In this document: positions 1 to 8,279 of the stretch, piece by piece | Position numbering within the stretch: position 1 is the first letter of the stretch | Layout of the letters: each line of letters opens with the position of its first letter | From: Blautia wexlerae | GTDB taxonomy: Bacteria; Bacillota; Clostridia; Lachnospirales; Lachnospiraceae | DNA: 64,000 bases | Reading direction: 5' to 3' | Assembly: GCF_013300825.1 (NCBI RefSeq) | Contig: NZ_JAAIMY010000001.1 | Location: 124,001-188,000 of the forward strand | Made by a program: the position numbers and the translations under genes | The notes under the pieces: generated by a model | Seen by the model: only the letters and a program-made list of their open reading frames with translations | What the model was told of the DNA's origin: nothing | Databases searched by the model: none

Positions 1-1
1 A

Positions 2-541
2 ACGGTAGGTCTTGCATTGCAGGGCGGCCTTGCAAATATCGCAGGCGGGATCATGCTTCTGATCTTCAAACCATTTCAGGTGGGGGATTATATCATTATC
101 GCACAGCAGAATGGGTGCGAAGGAACTGTATACAAAATAGAAATCTGTTATACAACTCTGATTTCCATAGATAACAAACACATTGTAATCCCAAATGGAA
201 CGCTGTCCGGCAGCATTATTACAAATGTAACTGCCAGAGATCTTCGTAAGCTGGAGATCAAAGTAGGAATTTCTTATGATTCAGACATTAAGAAAGCAAA
301 AGCAATCCTGGAAGAAATCCTTCATAATGATGAAGATACGAAAGACGACCAGGGAATGGTGGTGTTTGTAGATGAGCTTGGAGAGAGCGCAGTGGTCATG
401 GGCCTGCGTGTGTGGGTGGCTACGGAGAAATACTGGCCTGCCAGGTGGCGGCTTAATGAACTGATCAAAGAAGCGTTTGATGCAAACGGAATTGAAATCC
501 CGTACAATCAGCTGCAGGTTCATGTGAAGAAACAGATATGA
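2..541 (+). CDS. MscS-family mechanosensitive channel, C-terminal part (cut by window start)
   Basis: The reading frame is open from base 2, so the gene starts before the window. The first residues, GLALQGGLANIAGGIMLL, match the glycine/alanine-rich pore helix TM3 of the MscS family, with the conserved GxAxQ and NxxxG pattern. The beta domain follows (KPFQVGDYI, then VIPNGTL), then the alpha/beta C-terminal domain that forms the cytoplasmic cage. The family opens on membrane tension and releases solutes during osmotic downshock. About 179 residues are visible. The missing part would hold the first membrane helices. A hairpin follows the stop directly, so this is the last gene of its transcript. 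Confidence 0.93.
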   Translation, partial: TVGLALQGGLANIAGGIMLLIFKPFQVGDYIIIAQQNGCEGTVYKIEICYTTLISIDNKHIVIPNGTLSGSIITNVTARDLRKLEIKVGISYDSDIKKAKAILEEILHNDEDTKDDQGMVVFVDELGESAVVMGLRVWVATEKYWPARWRLNELIKEAFDANGIEIPYNQLQVHVKKQI

Positions 542-549
542 TAACAACA

Positions 550-590
550 TAAGTCCTCTGAACCAACTATAAGTTTTAGAGGACTTATTG
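550..590 (+). terminator. Probable intrinsic terminator after the MscS gene
   Basis: A 9-bp perfect stem (551-559 with 578-586) starts ten bases after the stop codon. The tail is only weakly T-rich, so it may be a weak or bidirectional terminator. Confidence 0.6.
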
Positions 591-719
591 TTTGTACAGA
601 TTATAGCCAAATAATACCAAACAAGAATAAATAATCTTTAATTCATAGTGATTTATACCAATTTCATTGTCGAATATTGGTATAATACCACCAAAATAAT
701 ATAAAATACGATAAAATAA

Positions 720-748
720 TTGACAATGCGACAACAGATTGCTATACT
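720..748 (+). promoter_or_regulatory. Strong sigma-A-type promoter for the peptide transporter operon
   Basis: TTGACA at 720-725 and TATACT at 743-748 are separated by 17 bases, close to the consensus. Transcription would start near 755, about 180 bases before the first gene, which leaves a long leader. Confidence 0.8.
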
Positions 749-766
749 GGAGTCAAGTTAAACAAC

Positions 767-866
767 AAAGTGTTTTTATGAAGATGCAAAGGCGCATGTA
801 AGTAAATGGATTGCTGCACGATTTTTATACATTGCAAAGACGCAAAAATATAAAAACACTTTTTTT
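767..866 (+). promoter_or_regulatory. Leader hairpin with U-tract: attenuator-like element
   Basis: A perfect 13-bp inverted repeat (767-779 with 850-862) runs into seven T residues (860-866), so the leader can form an intrinsic terminator before the first gene. Inside the loop lies a short direct repeat (786-796 and 834-844, one mismatch) and a possible 7-codon peptide, MKMQRRM, at 779-802, without an obvious Shine-Dalgarno. The layout suggests conditional read-through. No known riboswitch class was recognised. Confidence 0.6.
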
Positions 867-932
867 GTACCCAAAATTAACTTCGTGATTGTAACTAAGT
901 AACAATGTACAAAAAGAAAAGGAGAGAAAACT

Positions 933-2543
933 ATGAAAATGTACAAAAAAGTTATGGCAGCAGCTCTTGCAGGAGTAATGACAGTTTCCATGTCTGCTAC
1001 AGCATTTGCAGCAGATGATGACGGCTATATTCTCAAAGCCACAAATGAAGATTCCAAATCATCCGACAATGATCTGGTGATCGCAATCGAAGGAAGCGTA
1101 AGCTCCATGGACCCGGCAAACATTCCGGATACAAACGCAATCTCTGCTACACGTGGTGTATACGAGACACTGGTTTCTTTTGATGAGAACCAGGAATTAA
1201 CAGGCAAACTTGCTGAATCATGGGAAGTTTCCGATGACTCTCTTACTTATACTTTCAAACTTCGTCAGGGCGTTAAATTCCAGGACGGAACAGACTTCAA
1301 TGCAGCAGCAGTTAAAGCAAACTACGATCGTGTAGTTAACAAAGACAACAACCTTCGTCAGAGAAGAACATTTATCGTAACTAACGAAGACGGATCTGAA
1401 ACACCTCGTGTAGACAGCATTGAAACACCGGATGATTACACACTGGTTATCAAACTGACACAGGCATGGGCACCATTTATCAACCGTCTGACACAGTTCT
1501 GTATCATCAGCCCTGCAGCTCTTGAAGAGTATGGCAATGATATCATGAACCATCCATGCGGAACCGGCCCATATGTATGTACAGAATGGGAAGAGGGAGA
1601 CCACACAAGCTTTAAGCGCAATGATGATTATTGGGGAGACAAACCGGGCGTTGACACTGTAACAATCAAAGAGGTTCCGGAAGCAGGTGCACGTACAGCT
1701 ATGCTTCAGACAGGTGAAGCAGACTTCATCTATCCTACACCATCTGACCAGATCGAAGCAATCAAAGGAACAGACGATGTAAATATCCTTACAACAGACT
1801 CCAATATCATGAGATATGTAACTCTGAACATGGATCTGGAACAGCTTTCTGATGTAAAAGTACGTCAGGCTATGAACTATGCAATCGACAAAGATGCATA
1901 CATCCAGTTAATGTATTCCGGATACGGAAAACCAGCTACATCTGTAGTTCCATCTATCATCGGCGGATATGAAGAGCAGGAAGCTTACACATATGATGTA
2001 GACAAAGCAAAAGAACTTATGAAAGAAGCCGGATACGAAGACGGATTCAAACTTACTCTGTGGGGCGATAACACAACACAGGAAATCAAAGGTATGACAT
2101 TTATTTCCCAGCAGCTTGCTCAGATCGGTATCGAAGTTGACGTTCAGCCAATGGAGCCTGCAACTGTAAGTGACAAGATTTATGTTGACAAAGAAGATGC
2201 TGAGATCAATATGTGGTATGTAAACTGGTCTGCATCTGACTTCACAATGGATGGTTCTTTACGTTCCCTGCTTTACAGCACAATGTGCCCTCCTACAAGT
2301 GCAAACACAGCATATTTCAACGATGCTGATTTTGATAAAGATATGGATGAAGGTCTTGCAACAGCTAACGAAGAAGAACAGGCTAAATACTATAGCGATG
2401 CTCAGAAGATCGCATGGGAAGCATGCCCGTGGTTATTCCTTGGCAATGACCAGATCATCTATTCTACAAAATCTTATCTGTCTGGCGTATATGTATCTCC
2501 GGACGGAGCATTTAACTTCGCAAATGCAACTTTAGCACAGTAA
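933..2543 (+). CDS. Family 5 (oligopeptide/dipeptide-type) ABC transporter substrate-binding protein
   Basis: This 536-residue protein is the extracellular binding component of a peptide-type importer. A signal peptide (residues 1-27) ends in AFA before ADDD. Family signatures include the pattern SMDPANIPD and LAESWEVSDDSLTYTFKLRQGVKF typical of SBP_bac_5, split here over residues 50 to 115, and a C-terminal lobe with MNYAIDK. The start has GGAG 8 bases upstream. It leads an operon with two permeases and two ATPases. The signal peptide shows no lipobox cysteine, which is unusual for a Gram-positive binding protein: it must be held by the permease or the wall, or be partly released. The substrate could be peptides, glycopeptides or oligosaccharides, since this family covers all of them. 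Confidence 0.92.
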   Translation: MKMYKKVMAAALAGVMTVSMSATAFAADDDGYILKATNEDSKSSDNDLVIAIEGSVSSMDPANIPDTNAISATRGVYETLVSFDENQELTGKLAESWEVSDDSLTYTFKLRQGVKFQDGTDFNAAAVKANYDRVVNKDNNLRQRRTFIVTNEDGSETPRVDSIETPDDYTLVIKLTQAWAPFINRLTQFCIISPAALEEYGNDIMNHPCGTGPYVCTEWEEGDHTSFKRNDDYWGDKPGVDTVTIKEVPEAGARTAMLQTGEADFIYPTPSDQIEAIKGTDDVNILTTDSNIMRYVTLNMDLEQLSDVKVRQAMNYAIDKDAYIQLMYSGYGKPATSVVPSIIGGYEEQEAYTYDVDKAKELMKEAGYEDGFKLTLWGDNTTQEIKGMTFISQQLAQIGIEVDVQPMEPATVSDKIYVDKEDAEINMWYVNWSASDFTMDGSLRSLLYSTMCPPTSANTAYFNDADFDKDMDEGLATANEEEQAKYYSDAQKIAWEACPWLFLGNDQIIYSTKSYLSGVYVSPDGAFNFANATLAQ

Positions 2544-2664
2544 GTAATTTGTTTGAGAACAGGCTGCGAAGAACATAAATCTGGCTGCCTGATCTGAAAT
2601 TGCAGCAATTCCATAAAAATACTGCCGATACAGCAGTGTGAATACAGGACAAGGATGTTCAAAC

Positions 2665-2702
2665 CGGAGAACTGCCATAAGATTCACTATGGCAGTTCTC
2701 CG
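2665..2702 (+). repeat. Intercistronic hairpin between binding protein and permease
   Basis: A perfect 15-bp stem (2665-2679 with 2688-2702) with an 8-base loop and no T tract. Such hairpins after binding-protein genes commonly stabilise the upstream mRNA so that the binding protein is made in excess over the membrane parts. That role is inferred here. Confidence 0.7.
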
Positions 2703-2756
2703 ACTATAAAGCATCAAATATACACAACAGGTAAGAAAATGATAAGGAGGAAAAAT

Positions 2757-3677
2757 ATGGGACGTTATTTAGGTAAACGTTTGATAAGCACGATCCCGCT
2801 GCTTCTGGTTATCTCATTCGTAGTATTTATGTTTATCCATATGATTCCCGGTGATCCGGCAAGACTGGTAGCCGGTCAGGATGCAACAAAGGAAGATGTG
2901 GCAGTTGTACGTGAACAGCTGGGACTGGATGAGCCACTACTTGTACAGTATGGCAAATATATGAAAGGTCTTTTTACAGGAGATCTGGGAAGCTCTATCA
3001 AAAACGGTAAAACCGTAGTAGAGACAATCGCACCAAGACTGAAACCAACTATCATGCTGACATTCTCATCCATGATATGGGCTGCGATCATCGGTATTGC
3101 AATCGGTATCATCGCTGCCGTATTTCATGGCAGAATTCTTGATTATGTAGGTATGATCATAGCAATCGCAGGTATATCTGTTCCAAGTTTCTGGTTAGGT
3201 CTGGAATTAATCCAGCTTTTCTCAGTAAGCCTGGGATGGCTTCCAACCAGTGGACTGGAAACATGGAAGAGCTATATTCTTCCATCACTTACAATGGGAG
3301 CAGGAATCATGGCCGTACTTGCCAGATTTTCCAGATCTTCCATGCTTGAGACCATGCGTGAGGACTATGTGCGTACCGCACGCGCCAAAGGTCTTTCTGA
3401 ATCACTGGTTGTTATGCGCCATGCATTTAAGAACTCTCTGATCGAGATCGTAACAGTAGCCGGACTTCAGATCGGTGGTCTTCTTTCCGGATCTGTTATG
3501 GCAGAGACAGTATTCTCCATTCCCGGACTTGGACGTCTTCTGGTAGACTCCATCCAGATGAGAGATTACAAAGTTGTTCAGGCATTACTGCTGTTCTTTG
3601 CTACAGAATATATCCTGATCAACCTGATCGTAGATGTTCTTTATGGCGTGATTAACCCAAGAGTACGTTATGAGTAG
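2757..3677 (+). CDS. Peptide-type ABC transporter permease (DppB/OppB family)
   Basis: The start MGRYLGKRLIS was chosen at 2757 because AAGGAGG lies a few bases upstream; an in-frame ATG 34 codons earlier lies before the intercistronic hairpin and has no such site. The 306-residue protein shows the family layout: one N-terminal helix, an extracellular segment with HMIPGDPARL, then five more membrane helices, and the cytoplasmic EAA-type loop around RTARAKGLSESLVVMRHAFKNS, which docks onto the ATPases. The motif AETVFSIPGLGRLLVDSI is typical of DppB. The stop overlaps the Shine-Dalgarno of the next permease gene. Confidence 0.93.
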   Translation: MGRYLGKRLISTIPLLLVISFVVFMFIHMIPGDPARLVAGQDATKEDVAVVREQLGLDEPLLVQYGKYMKGLFTGDLGSSIKNGKTVVETIAPRLKPTIMLTFSSMIWAAIIGIAIGIIAAVFHGRILDYVGMIIAIAGISVPSFWLGLELIQLFSVSLGWLPTSGLETWKSYILPSLTMGAGIMAVLARFSRSSMLETMREDYVRTARAKGLSESLVVMRHAFKNSLIEIVTVAGLQIGGLLSGSVMAETVFSIPGLGRLLVDSIQMRDYKVVQALLLFFATEYILINLIVDVLYGVINPRVRYE

Positions 3678-3690
3678 AGGAGGAGAGAAG

Positions 3691-4590
3691 ATGGCAGATA
3701 AGAACACAACATCAAATATTAACCTTGCTGCTGCCGAAGAACTCCCTAAGGCACAGAGCAAGTTCAAAGAATTTGTCAAGAAATTCATGAAGAGAAAAAC
3801 AGCAGTGATTTCTCTGGCATTTATAGTTTTTATTATCTTAATGGCAATCATCGGACCGTATGTAGTTCCGTATGATCCGCAGGCACCGGATTACACAGCT
3901 ATGATGCAGGGGCCAAGCGTAGCCCATATCTGGGGAACCAATGAATACGGACAGGATGTTTTCTCCCGTCTGATGGTTGGTACCAGACTTTCTCTTACAT
4001 GCGCGCTGACAGCGACGATCATCGGTACGGCTATCGGTGTTGTTCTCGGACTGATCGCAGGTTTCTACGGCGGAATTATCGATTCCCTGATTATGAGATG
4101 CTGTGACGTACTTTTCGCTTTTCCTGATATCCTGCTGGCTATCGCAGTCGTTGCCATCATCGGACAGGGTATGGTAAACGTTATGATCGCAGTTGCGGTA
4201 TTTACAGTGCCGTCCTTCGCACGAATCATACGAAGCGCGACGATTTCCGTAAAGCAGGCTCCTTATGTAGAGGTTGCCCGTTCCCTGGGATGTTCAAACA
4301 CAAGAATCCTGTTTGTACATATTTTCCCTGGTACGATCCAGTCTATGATCGTTAACTTTACCATGCGTGTAGGTACTGCGATCCTTGCTGCATCATCCTT
4401 AAGCTTCCTGGGATTCGGTGCAAACGTTACAGAGCCTGACTGGGGTTCCATGCTTTCCACAGGACGTAACTATCTGAATACAGCTCCTCATATGGTACTG
4501 TTCCCTGGTATTCTGATCTTCCTTACAGTTCTGGCATTCAACCTGCTGGGCGACGGTCTCAGAGATACCCTGGATCCAAAGATGAACTAG
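3691..4590 (+). CDS. Peptide-type ABC transporter permease (DppC/OppC family)
   Basis: The 299-residue second permease starts at 3691, where AGGAGGAG precedes the ATG; an earlier in-frame ATG at 3670 lies inside the previous gene. An N-terminal cytoplasmic tail with KFMKRKTAVISL leads into the first helix, followed by the OppC_N feature HIWGTNEYGQDVFSRL and the EAA loop at about residues 190-210 (EVARSLGCSNTRILFVHIFP). It ends with LGDGLRDTLDPKMN, a classic DppC terminus. It pairs with the upstream permease to form the membrane channel. Confidence 0.93.
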   Translation: MADKNTTSNINLAAAEELPKAQSKFKEFVKKFMKRKTAVISLAFIVFIILMAIIGPYVVPYDPQAPDYTAMMQGPSVAHIWGTNEYGQDVFSRLMVGTRLSLTCALTATIIGTAIGVVLGLIAGFYGGIIDSLIMRCCDVLFAFPDILLAIAVVAIIGQGMVNVMIAVAVFTVPSFARIIRSATISVKQAPYVEVARSLGCSNTRILFVHIFPGTIQSMIVNFTMRVGTAILAASSLSFLGFGANVTEPDWGSMLSTGRNYLNTAPHMVLFPGILIFLTVLAFNLLGDGLRDTLDPKMN

Positions 4591-4602
4591 GAGGAAGAAA
4601 CC

Positions 4603-5592
4603 ATGGCAGAAAAATTATTAGAAGTAAAGAACCTCCGTACGGAGTTTAAAAGAGATAAAACATGGGTGACAGCAGTTAATAATGTAAGCTTCTCCATTCA
4701 GCCGGGTGAGATTCTTGGTCTGGTAGGAGAGTCCGGATGCGGTAAATCCGTAACTTCCCTCTCCATTATGAAACTTCTGGCACGCAACAGTAAGATTTCC
4801 AACGGTGAGATCCTGCTTAATGGCAAGGATCTTCTCAAAGAAGATAAAAAAGGCATGAGAAAGATCAGAGGACGTGAAGTTGCCATGATCTTCCAGGAGC
4901 CGATGAACTCTCTGAACCCATGTATGAGAATTGAGAAACAGCTGACAGAAGCAATCCTGCTCCATAACAATTTCTCAAAAGAAGAAGCGCATAACAGAGC
5001 ATTCGAAGTACTGAAATCAGTAGGTATCCCTGAACCGGATATGACATTAAAGAGTTATCCGCACCAGCTTTCAGGAGGTATGTGTCAGCGTGTTATGATC
5101 GCTATGGCAATGTCCTGTGAGCCGGAGCTTCTCATCGCAGATGAGCCGACTACAGCCCTTGACGTTACCATTCAGGCACAGATCCTGGAGCTGATGGAGG
5201 ACATCAGGGCAAAGAAGAATACAGGCATTCTGATGATTACACATGACCTTGGTGTTGTTGCTGAAATGTGTTCCAGAGTTGTTGTTATGTATGCCGGCCG
5301 AATCGTAGAAGAAGCACCTGTGCAGGAACTTTTTGCAGATCCGAAACATCCATATACACAGGGTCTGATCGGTTCTGTACCGAAACTTGGAAGTGGTGTG
5401 GAATCTCTTCCGTCCATTCCGGGAAGCGTACCGGATCTGTCCGTAATGCCGAAAGGATGTAAGTTTGCACCGAGATGTAAATATGCAATGGATATCTGTC
5501 ATCAACAGGAACCGGAGCTTGCAGATATCAACGAAGCAGGTACCAGAAAATGCAGATGCCATCTGCTCAACAAAACCGGAAAGGAGGCGTAA
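4603..5592 (+). CDS. Peptide-type ABC transporter ATP-binding protein (OppD/DppD family)
   Basis: The 329-residue ATPase has Walker A GESGCGKS near residue 42, signature LSGGMCQR, Walker B LLIADEPTTALDV and the switch histidine in THDLGVV. The C-terminal oligopeptide extension (after about residue 255) carries the cysteine cluster seen in CKFAPRCKYAMDIC and RKCRCH. Related DppD proteins use such cysteines for an iron-sulfur cluster or structural role; this is family knowledge, not shown here. AGGAGG precedes the start. Three bases separate it from the second ATPase gene. Confidence 0.94.
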   Translation: MAEKLLEVKNLRTEFKRDKTWVTAVNNVSFSIQPGEILGLVGESGCGKSVTSLSIMKLLARNSKISNGEILLNGKDLLKEDKKGMRKIRGREVAMIFQEPMNSLNPCMRIEKQLTEAILLHNNFSKEEAHNRAFEVLKSVGIPEPDMTLKSYPHQLSGGMCQRVMIAMAMSCEPELLIADEPTTALDVTIQAQILELMEDIRAKKNTGILMITHDLGVVAEMCSRVVVMYAGRIVEEAPVQELFADPKHPYTQGLIGSVPKLGSGVESLPSIPGSVPDLSVMPKGCKFAPRCKYAMDICHQQEPELADINEAGTRKCRCHLLNKTGKEA

Positions 5593-5595
5593 CCT

Positions 5596-6570
5596 GTGAG
5601 CGAGCCGTTATTATCAGTAAAGAATATGAAGAAAACATTCCAGGCAAACGGAGGAATGTTCAGCAAGAAGAAATTTGTTCATGCGGTAAATGACGTATCT
5701 TTTGATATTTATCCAGGCGAGACTTTTTCGCTGGTAGGTGAGTCCGGATGCGGGAAATCTACGACAGGTAAACTGATCGATCATCTGATCACACCGGATT
5801 CCGGTGAGATCTGGTTTGAAGGAAAAGAAATCTCCAGACTTTCCGAGAAAGAAATGCGTCCGCTGCGTTCTGATATTCAGATGGTTTTCCAGGATCCGTA
5901 CGGTTCCTTGAATCCGAGAATGAAAGTTCAGGATCTCATCGGTGAGCCACTTCTGATCCACACAAACATGAGTGCAGGAGAGCGTCTTAAGAAAGTACAT
6001 GAACTTCTCGGCACTGTAGGATTAAGCCCGTCTCATGGAGAGCGTTATCCACATGAATTCTCCGGTGGTCAGCGCCAGCGTATCGGAATTGCCAGAGCAC
6101 TGACAGTGCAGCCAAAGCTGATCATTGCAGATGAACCGGTATCTGCCCTTGATGTTTCTATCCAGGCGCAGGTATTAAATCTTCTGCAGCAGTTACAGAA
6201 AGACTTTAATCTTACCTATCTGTTCATTTCCCATGACCTGAGTGTCGTTGAGATGATTTCAGACAGGATCGGTGTTATGTATCTGGGTACGATCGTAGAG
6301 ACAGCTCCGAAGAAAGAACTGTATGCAAACCCGAGACATCCATATACAAGAGCACTTCTTTCCGCAGTTCCGATCCCGGATCCGGAAGTGAAGAAAGAGC
6401 GTATTACCTTAAAAGGTGATCTTCCAAGTCCGAGTAATCCGCCAAGTGGATGCCTGTTCCATACACGCTGCCCACATTGTACAGAAAAATGTAAGACACA
6501 GGTGCCGACACCTGTTGAAATTGCACCGGGTCATATTGTAAAATGTCATTATCCAAAACTTACAGAATAG
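5596..6570 (+). CDS. Peptide-type ABC transporter ATP-binding protein (OppF/DppF family)
   Basis: This is the second ATPase, 324 residues. It begins with GTG at 5596, supported by AAGGAGG at 5581-5587 inside the end of the previous gene. Walker A is GESGCGKST, signature FSGGQRQRIGIARAL, Walker B LIIADEPVSALDV, and the H-loop lies in ISHDLSVV. The C-terminal extension shows CLFHTRCPHC, like the paired OppD protein. With the two permeases and the binding protein this completes a five-part importer. Confidence 0.94.
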   Translation: MSEPLLSVKNMKKTFQANGGMFSKKKFVHAVNDVSFDIYPGETFSLVGESGCGKSTTGKLIDHLITPDSGEIWFEGKEISRLSEKEMRPLRSDIQMVFQDPYGSLNPRMKVQDLIGEPLLIHTNMSAGERLKKVHELLGTVGLSPSHGERYPHEFSGGQRQRIGIARALTVQPKLIIADEPVSALDVSIQAQVLNLLQQLQKDFNLTYLFISHDLSVVEMISDRIGVMYLGTIVETAPKKELYANPRHPYTRALLSAVPIPDPEVKKERITLKGDLPSPSNPPSGCLFHTRCPHCTEKCKTQVPTPVEIAPGHIVKCHYPKLTE

Positions 6571-6606
6571 GAATTCCAAAATAACAATATTACACCTGAA
6601 GATGAA

Positions 6607-6630
6607 CAGTGAAGAAAACAGGCTTCACTG
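6607..6630. promoter_or_regulatory. Small inverted repeat upstream of the DeoR gene
   Basis: An 8-bp inverted repeat (6607-6614 with 6623-6630) lies between the last transporter gene and the regulator. It could be an operator or a weak processing hairpin. There is no T tract. Confidence 0.35.
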
Positions 6631-6672
6631 AAAGATACAAGTTATCATGAATGGATGAGGAAAGAGGGGGCT

Positions 6673-7434
6673 ATGTTTACTGAGGAAAGACAAAGCGCAA
6701 TAGAGAAATGCCTTCGTGAAAACGGAAAAGTCAAGGTTAAGGAATTAAGTGAGATGTTTCAGGTCACAGAAGACTGTATCCGAAAAGATCTTAAGATTCT
6801 TGAAAACGCCGGTAAGTTAAAGAGAACCTACGGCGGCGCAATCCTTTCACAGGATTATCCGCTGAAAAGAAACGTAGTAGACAGACGCCAGTTTAACCTT
6901 GACAAAAAGAGAACAATTGCAGCCAAAGCATTTAAACTGATCAAGAATAATGAGACGATTTTCCTTGATATTTCTACCACAAATATCGAGCTGGCAAAGC
7001 TTCTTGCCACGTCAAATATGCGTGTGGTAGTGGTGAGCAATATGATAGATATCCTGCAGATCCTTGCCACAAATCCGTCCATTACTGCAATCGGTACAGG
7101 GGGAACAATGTATCAGACAGTAAACGGATTTATGGGAGCTGCAACGATAGAAGTGATCAAACAATATAGCTTTGACCGTGCATTTATAGGAAGCTGCGGT
7201 GTGGATATGACTGATTGTGCAATTACTACATTGGGGGTAGAGGACGGATTGACAAAGAAAGCAGCCGTGCACAGCAGCAGACATAAATATGTTGTTATGG
7301 AAAGGGATAAATTCTATTTCAATGATTCCTATAAATATGCATACTTCGATGATATCAGCGGAATTGTTACGGATGAATTTCCAGATGATACGATCGTGAG
7401 TACACTGGAGAGAGCAGGGGTGAAATTGTTCTGA
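6673..7434 (+). CDS. DeoR-family transcriptional regulator
   Basis: The start at 6673 (MFTEERQ) has GAGGGGG a few bases upstream; an ATG at 6655 is in frame but gives an atypical extension. Residues 1-55 form the DeoR winged helix-turn-helix (KVKVKELSEMFQVTEDCIRKDL, seen as two parts around the turn, then TYGGA). The rest is the DeoR C-terminal sensor domain with DISTTN and FIGSCGVDM, which in this family binds phosphorylated sugars. It sits between the importer and the fucosidase-side genes, so a sugar phosphate is a plausible effector and the whole locus its plausible target. Both points are inference. Confidence 0.9.
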   Translation: MFTEERQSAIEKCLRENGKVKVKELSEMFQVTEDCIRKDLKILENAGKLKRTYGGAILSQDYPLKRNVVDRRQFNLDKKRTIAAKAFKLIKNNETIFLDISTTNIELAKLLATSNMRVVVVSNMIDILQILATNPSITAIGTGGTMYQTVNGFMGAATIEVIKQYSFDRAFIGSCGVDMTDCAITTLGVEDGLTKKAAVHSSRHKYVVMERDKFYFNDSYKYAYFDDISGIVTDEFPDDTIVSTLERAGVKLF

Positions 7435-7532
7435 TGCAGGTAAGTCTTCGGGGGACTTATCTGATCTGGGTAAATCAGTCAGCAGAAAGGATGATCTGTC
7501 TGGCTTAAATGAAAAAAGATGGAGGCAAGTAC

Positions 7533-8279
7533 GTGAAAGAATATATTTTGGAAGCCTGTGTAGATTCTGTAGAATCTGCTATGGCAGCGGTTGAGGGAGG
7601 CGCAGACAGGCTGGAACTCTGCGGTAACCTGATCATCGGCGGAACCACTCCGGGACCGTGGCTTTTTGATGAGATAAGAAAGCGTTCGGATATCAGGATT
7701 CATGCTCTGATCCGTCCGCGTTTTGGAGATTTCTGCTATACAGATGCAGAATTTTCCATGATAAAGCATGCAGTGGAAGATTTTAGGAAAATGGGTGCCG
7801 AAGGTGTTGTATTTGGGGTGCTGAAACCGGATGGCACATTAAACATGGAACAGATGAAAGAGCTGATGGAGGCGGCAGGGGATATGTCGGTAACCCTTCA
7901 CAGAGCTTTTGATGTATGTGTGGATCCAATAGAAACAATGGAAAAGGCAATCTCACTGGGAATCAATACGATCCTTACTTCAGGACAACGCAATGTATGT
8001 CTGCAGGGGGCAGATCTGCTGAAGGAACTGGTAGAGAAGAGTCAGGGACGTATCACGATCCAGGCAGGAAGCGGCGTGGGAGCAGAAGTGATCCGCCAGC
8101 TTTATCCGCTTACAGGAGTCAGGGCTTATCATATGACCGGAAAGAGAGTCATTGACAGTGAGATGCAGTTTCGCAAGGATGGAGTCAATATGGGACTTCC
8201 GATGCTGAGCGAATATGAGATATGGCGTACGGATGTAAATAATATCCGTGCCGCAAAGAAAGTTCTGGAGGAATTATAA
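7533..8279 (+). CDS. cutC: CutC-family protein
   Basis: A GTG start at 7533 was chosen because GGAGG lies 7 bases upstream and because the product then begins MKEYILEACVDSVESA, as in other CutC proteins; an ATG at 7509 would add eight odd residues. The 248-residue TIM-barrel family is named for copper homeostasis, but its reaction is not settled. Family motifs visible are GGADRLELC, IHALIRPRFGDFCYT, VTLHRAFD and ILTSGQ. In gut Firmicutes such genes often sit in sugar or glycan loci rather than with metal genes, which fits the neighbours here. The stop shares one base with the next start, so translation is coupled. Confidence 0.88.
   Translation: MKEYILEACVDSVESAMAAVEGGADRLELCGNLIIGGTTPGPWLFDEIRKRSDIRIHALIRPRFGDFCYTDAEFSMIKHAVEDFRKMGAEGVVFGVLKPDGTLNMEQMKELMEAAGDMSVTLHRAFDVCVDPIETMEKAISLGINTILTSGQRNVCLQGADLLKELVEKSQGRITIQAGSGVGAEVIRQLYPLTGVRAYHMTGKRVIDSEMQFRKDGVNMGLPMLSEYEIWRTDVNNIRAAKKVLEEL

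Noticed and set aside
7438-7461. Hairpin after the DeoR gene as a strong terminator
   Set aside because: The stem is short and no T tract follows; the downstream gene continues in the same direction closely, so it is at most a weak processing site.
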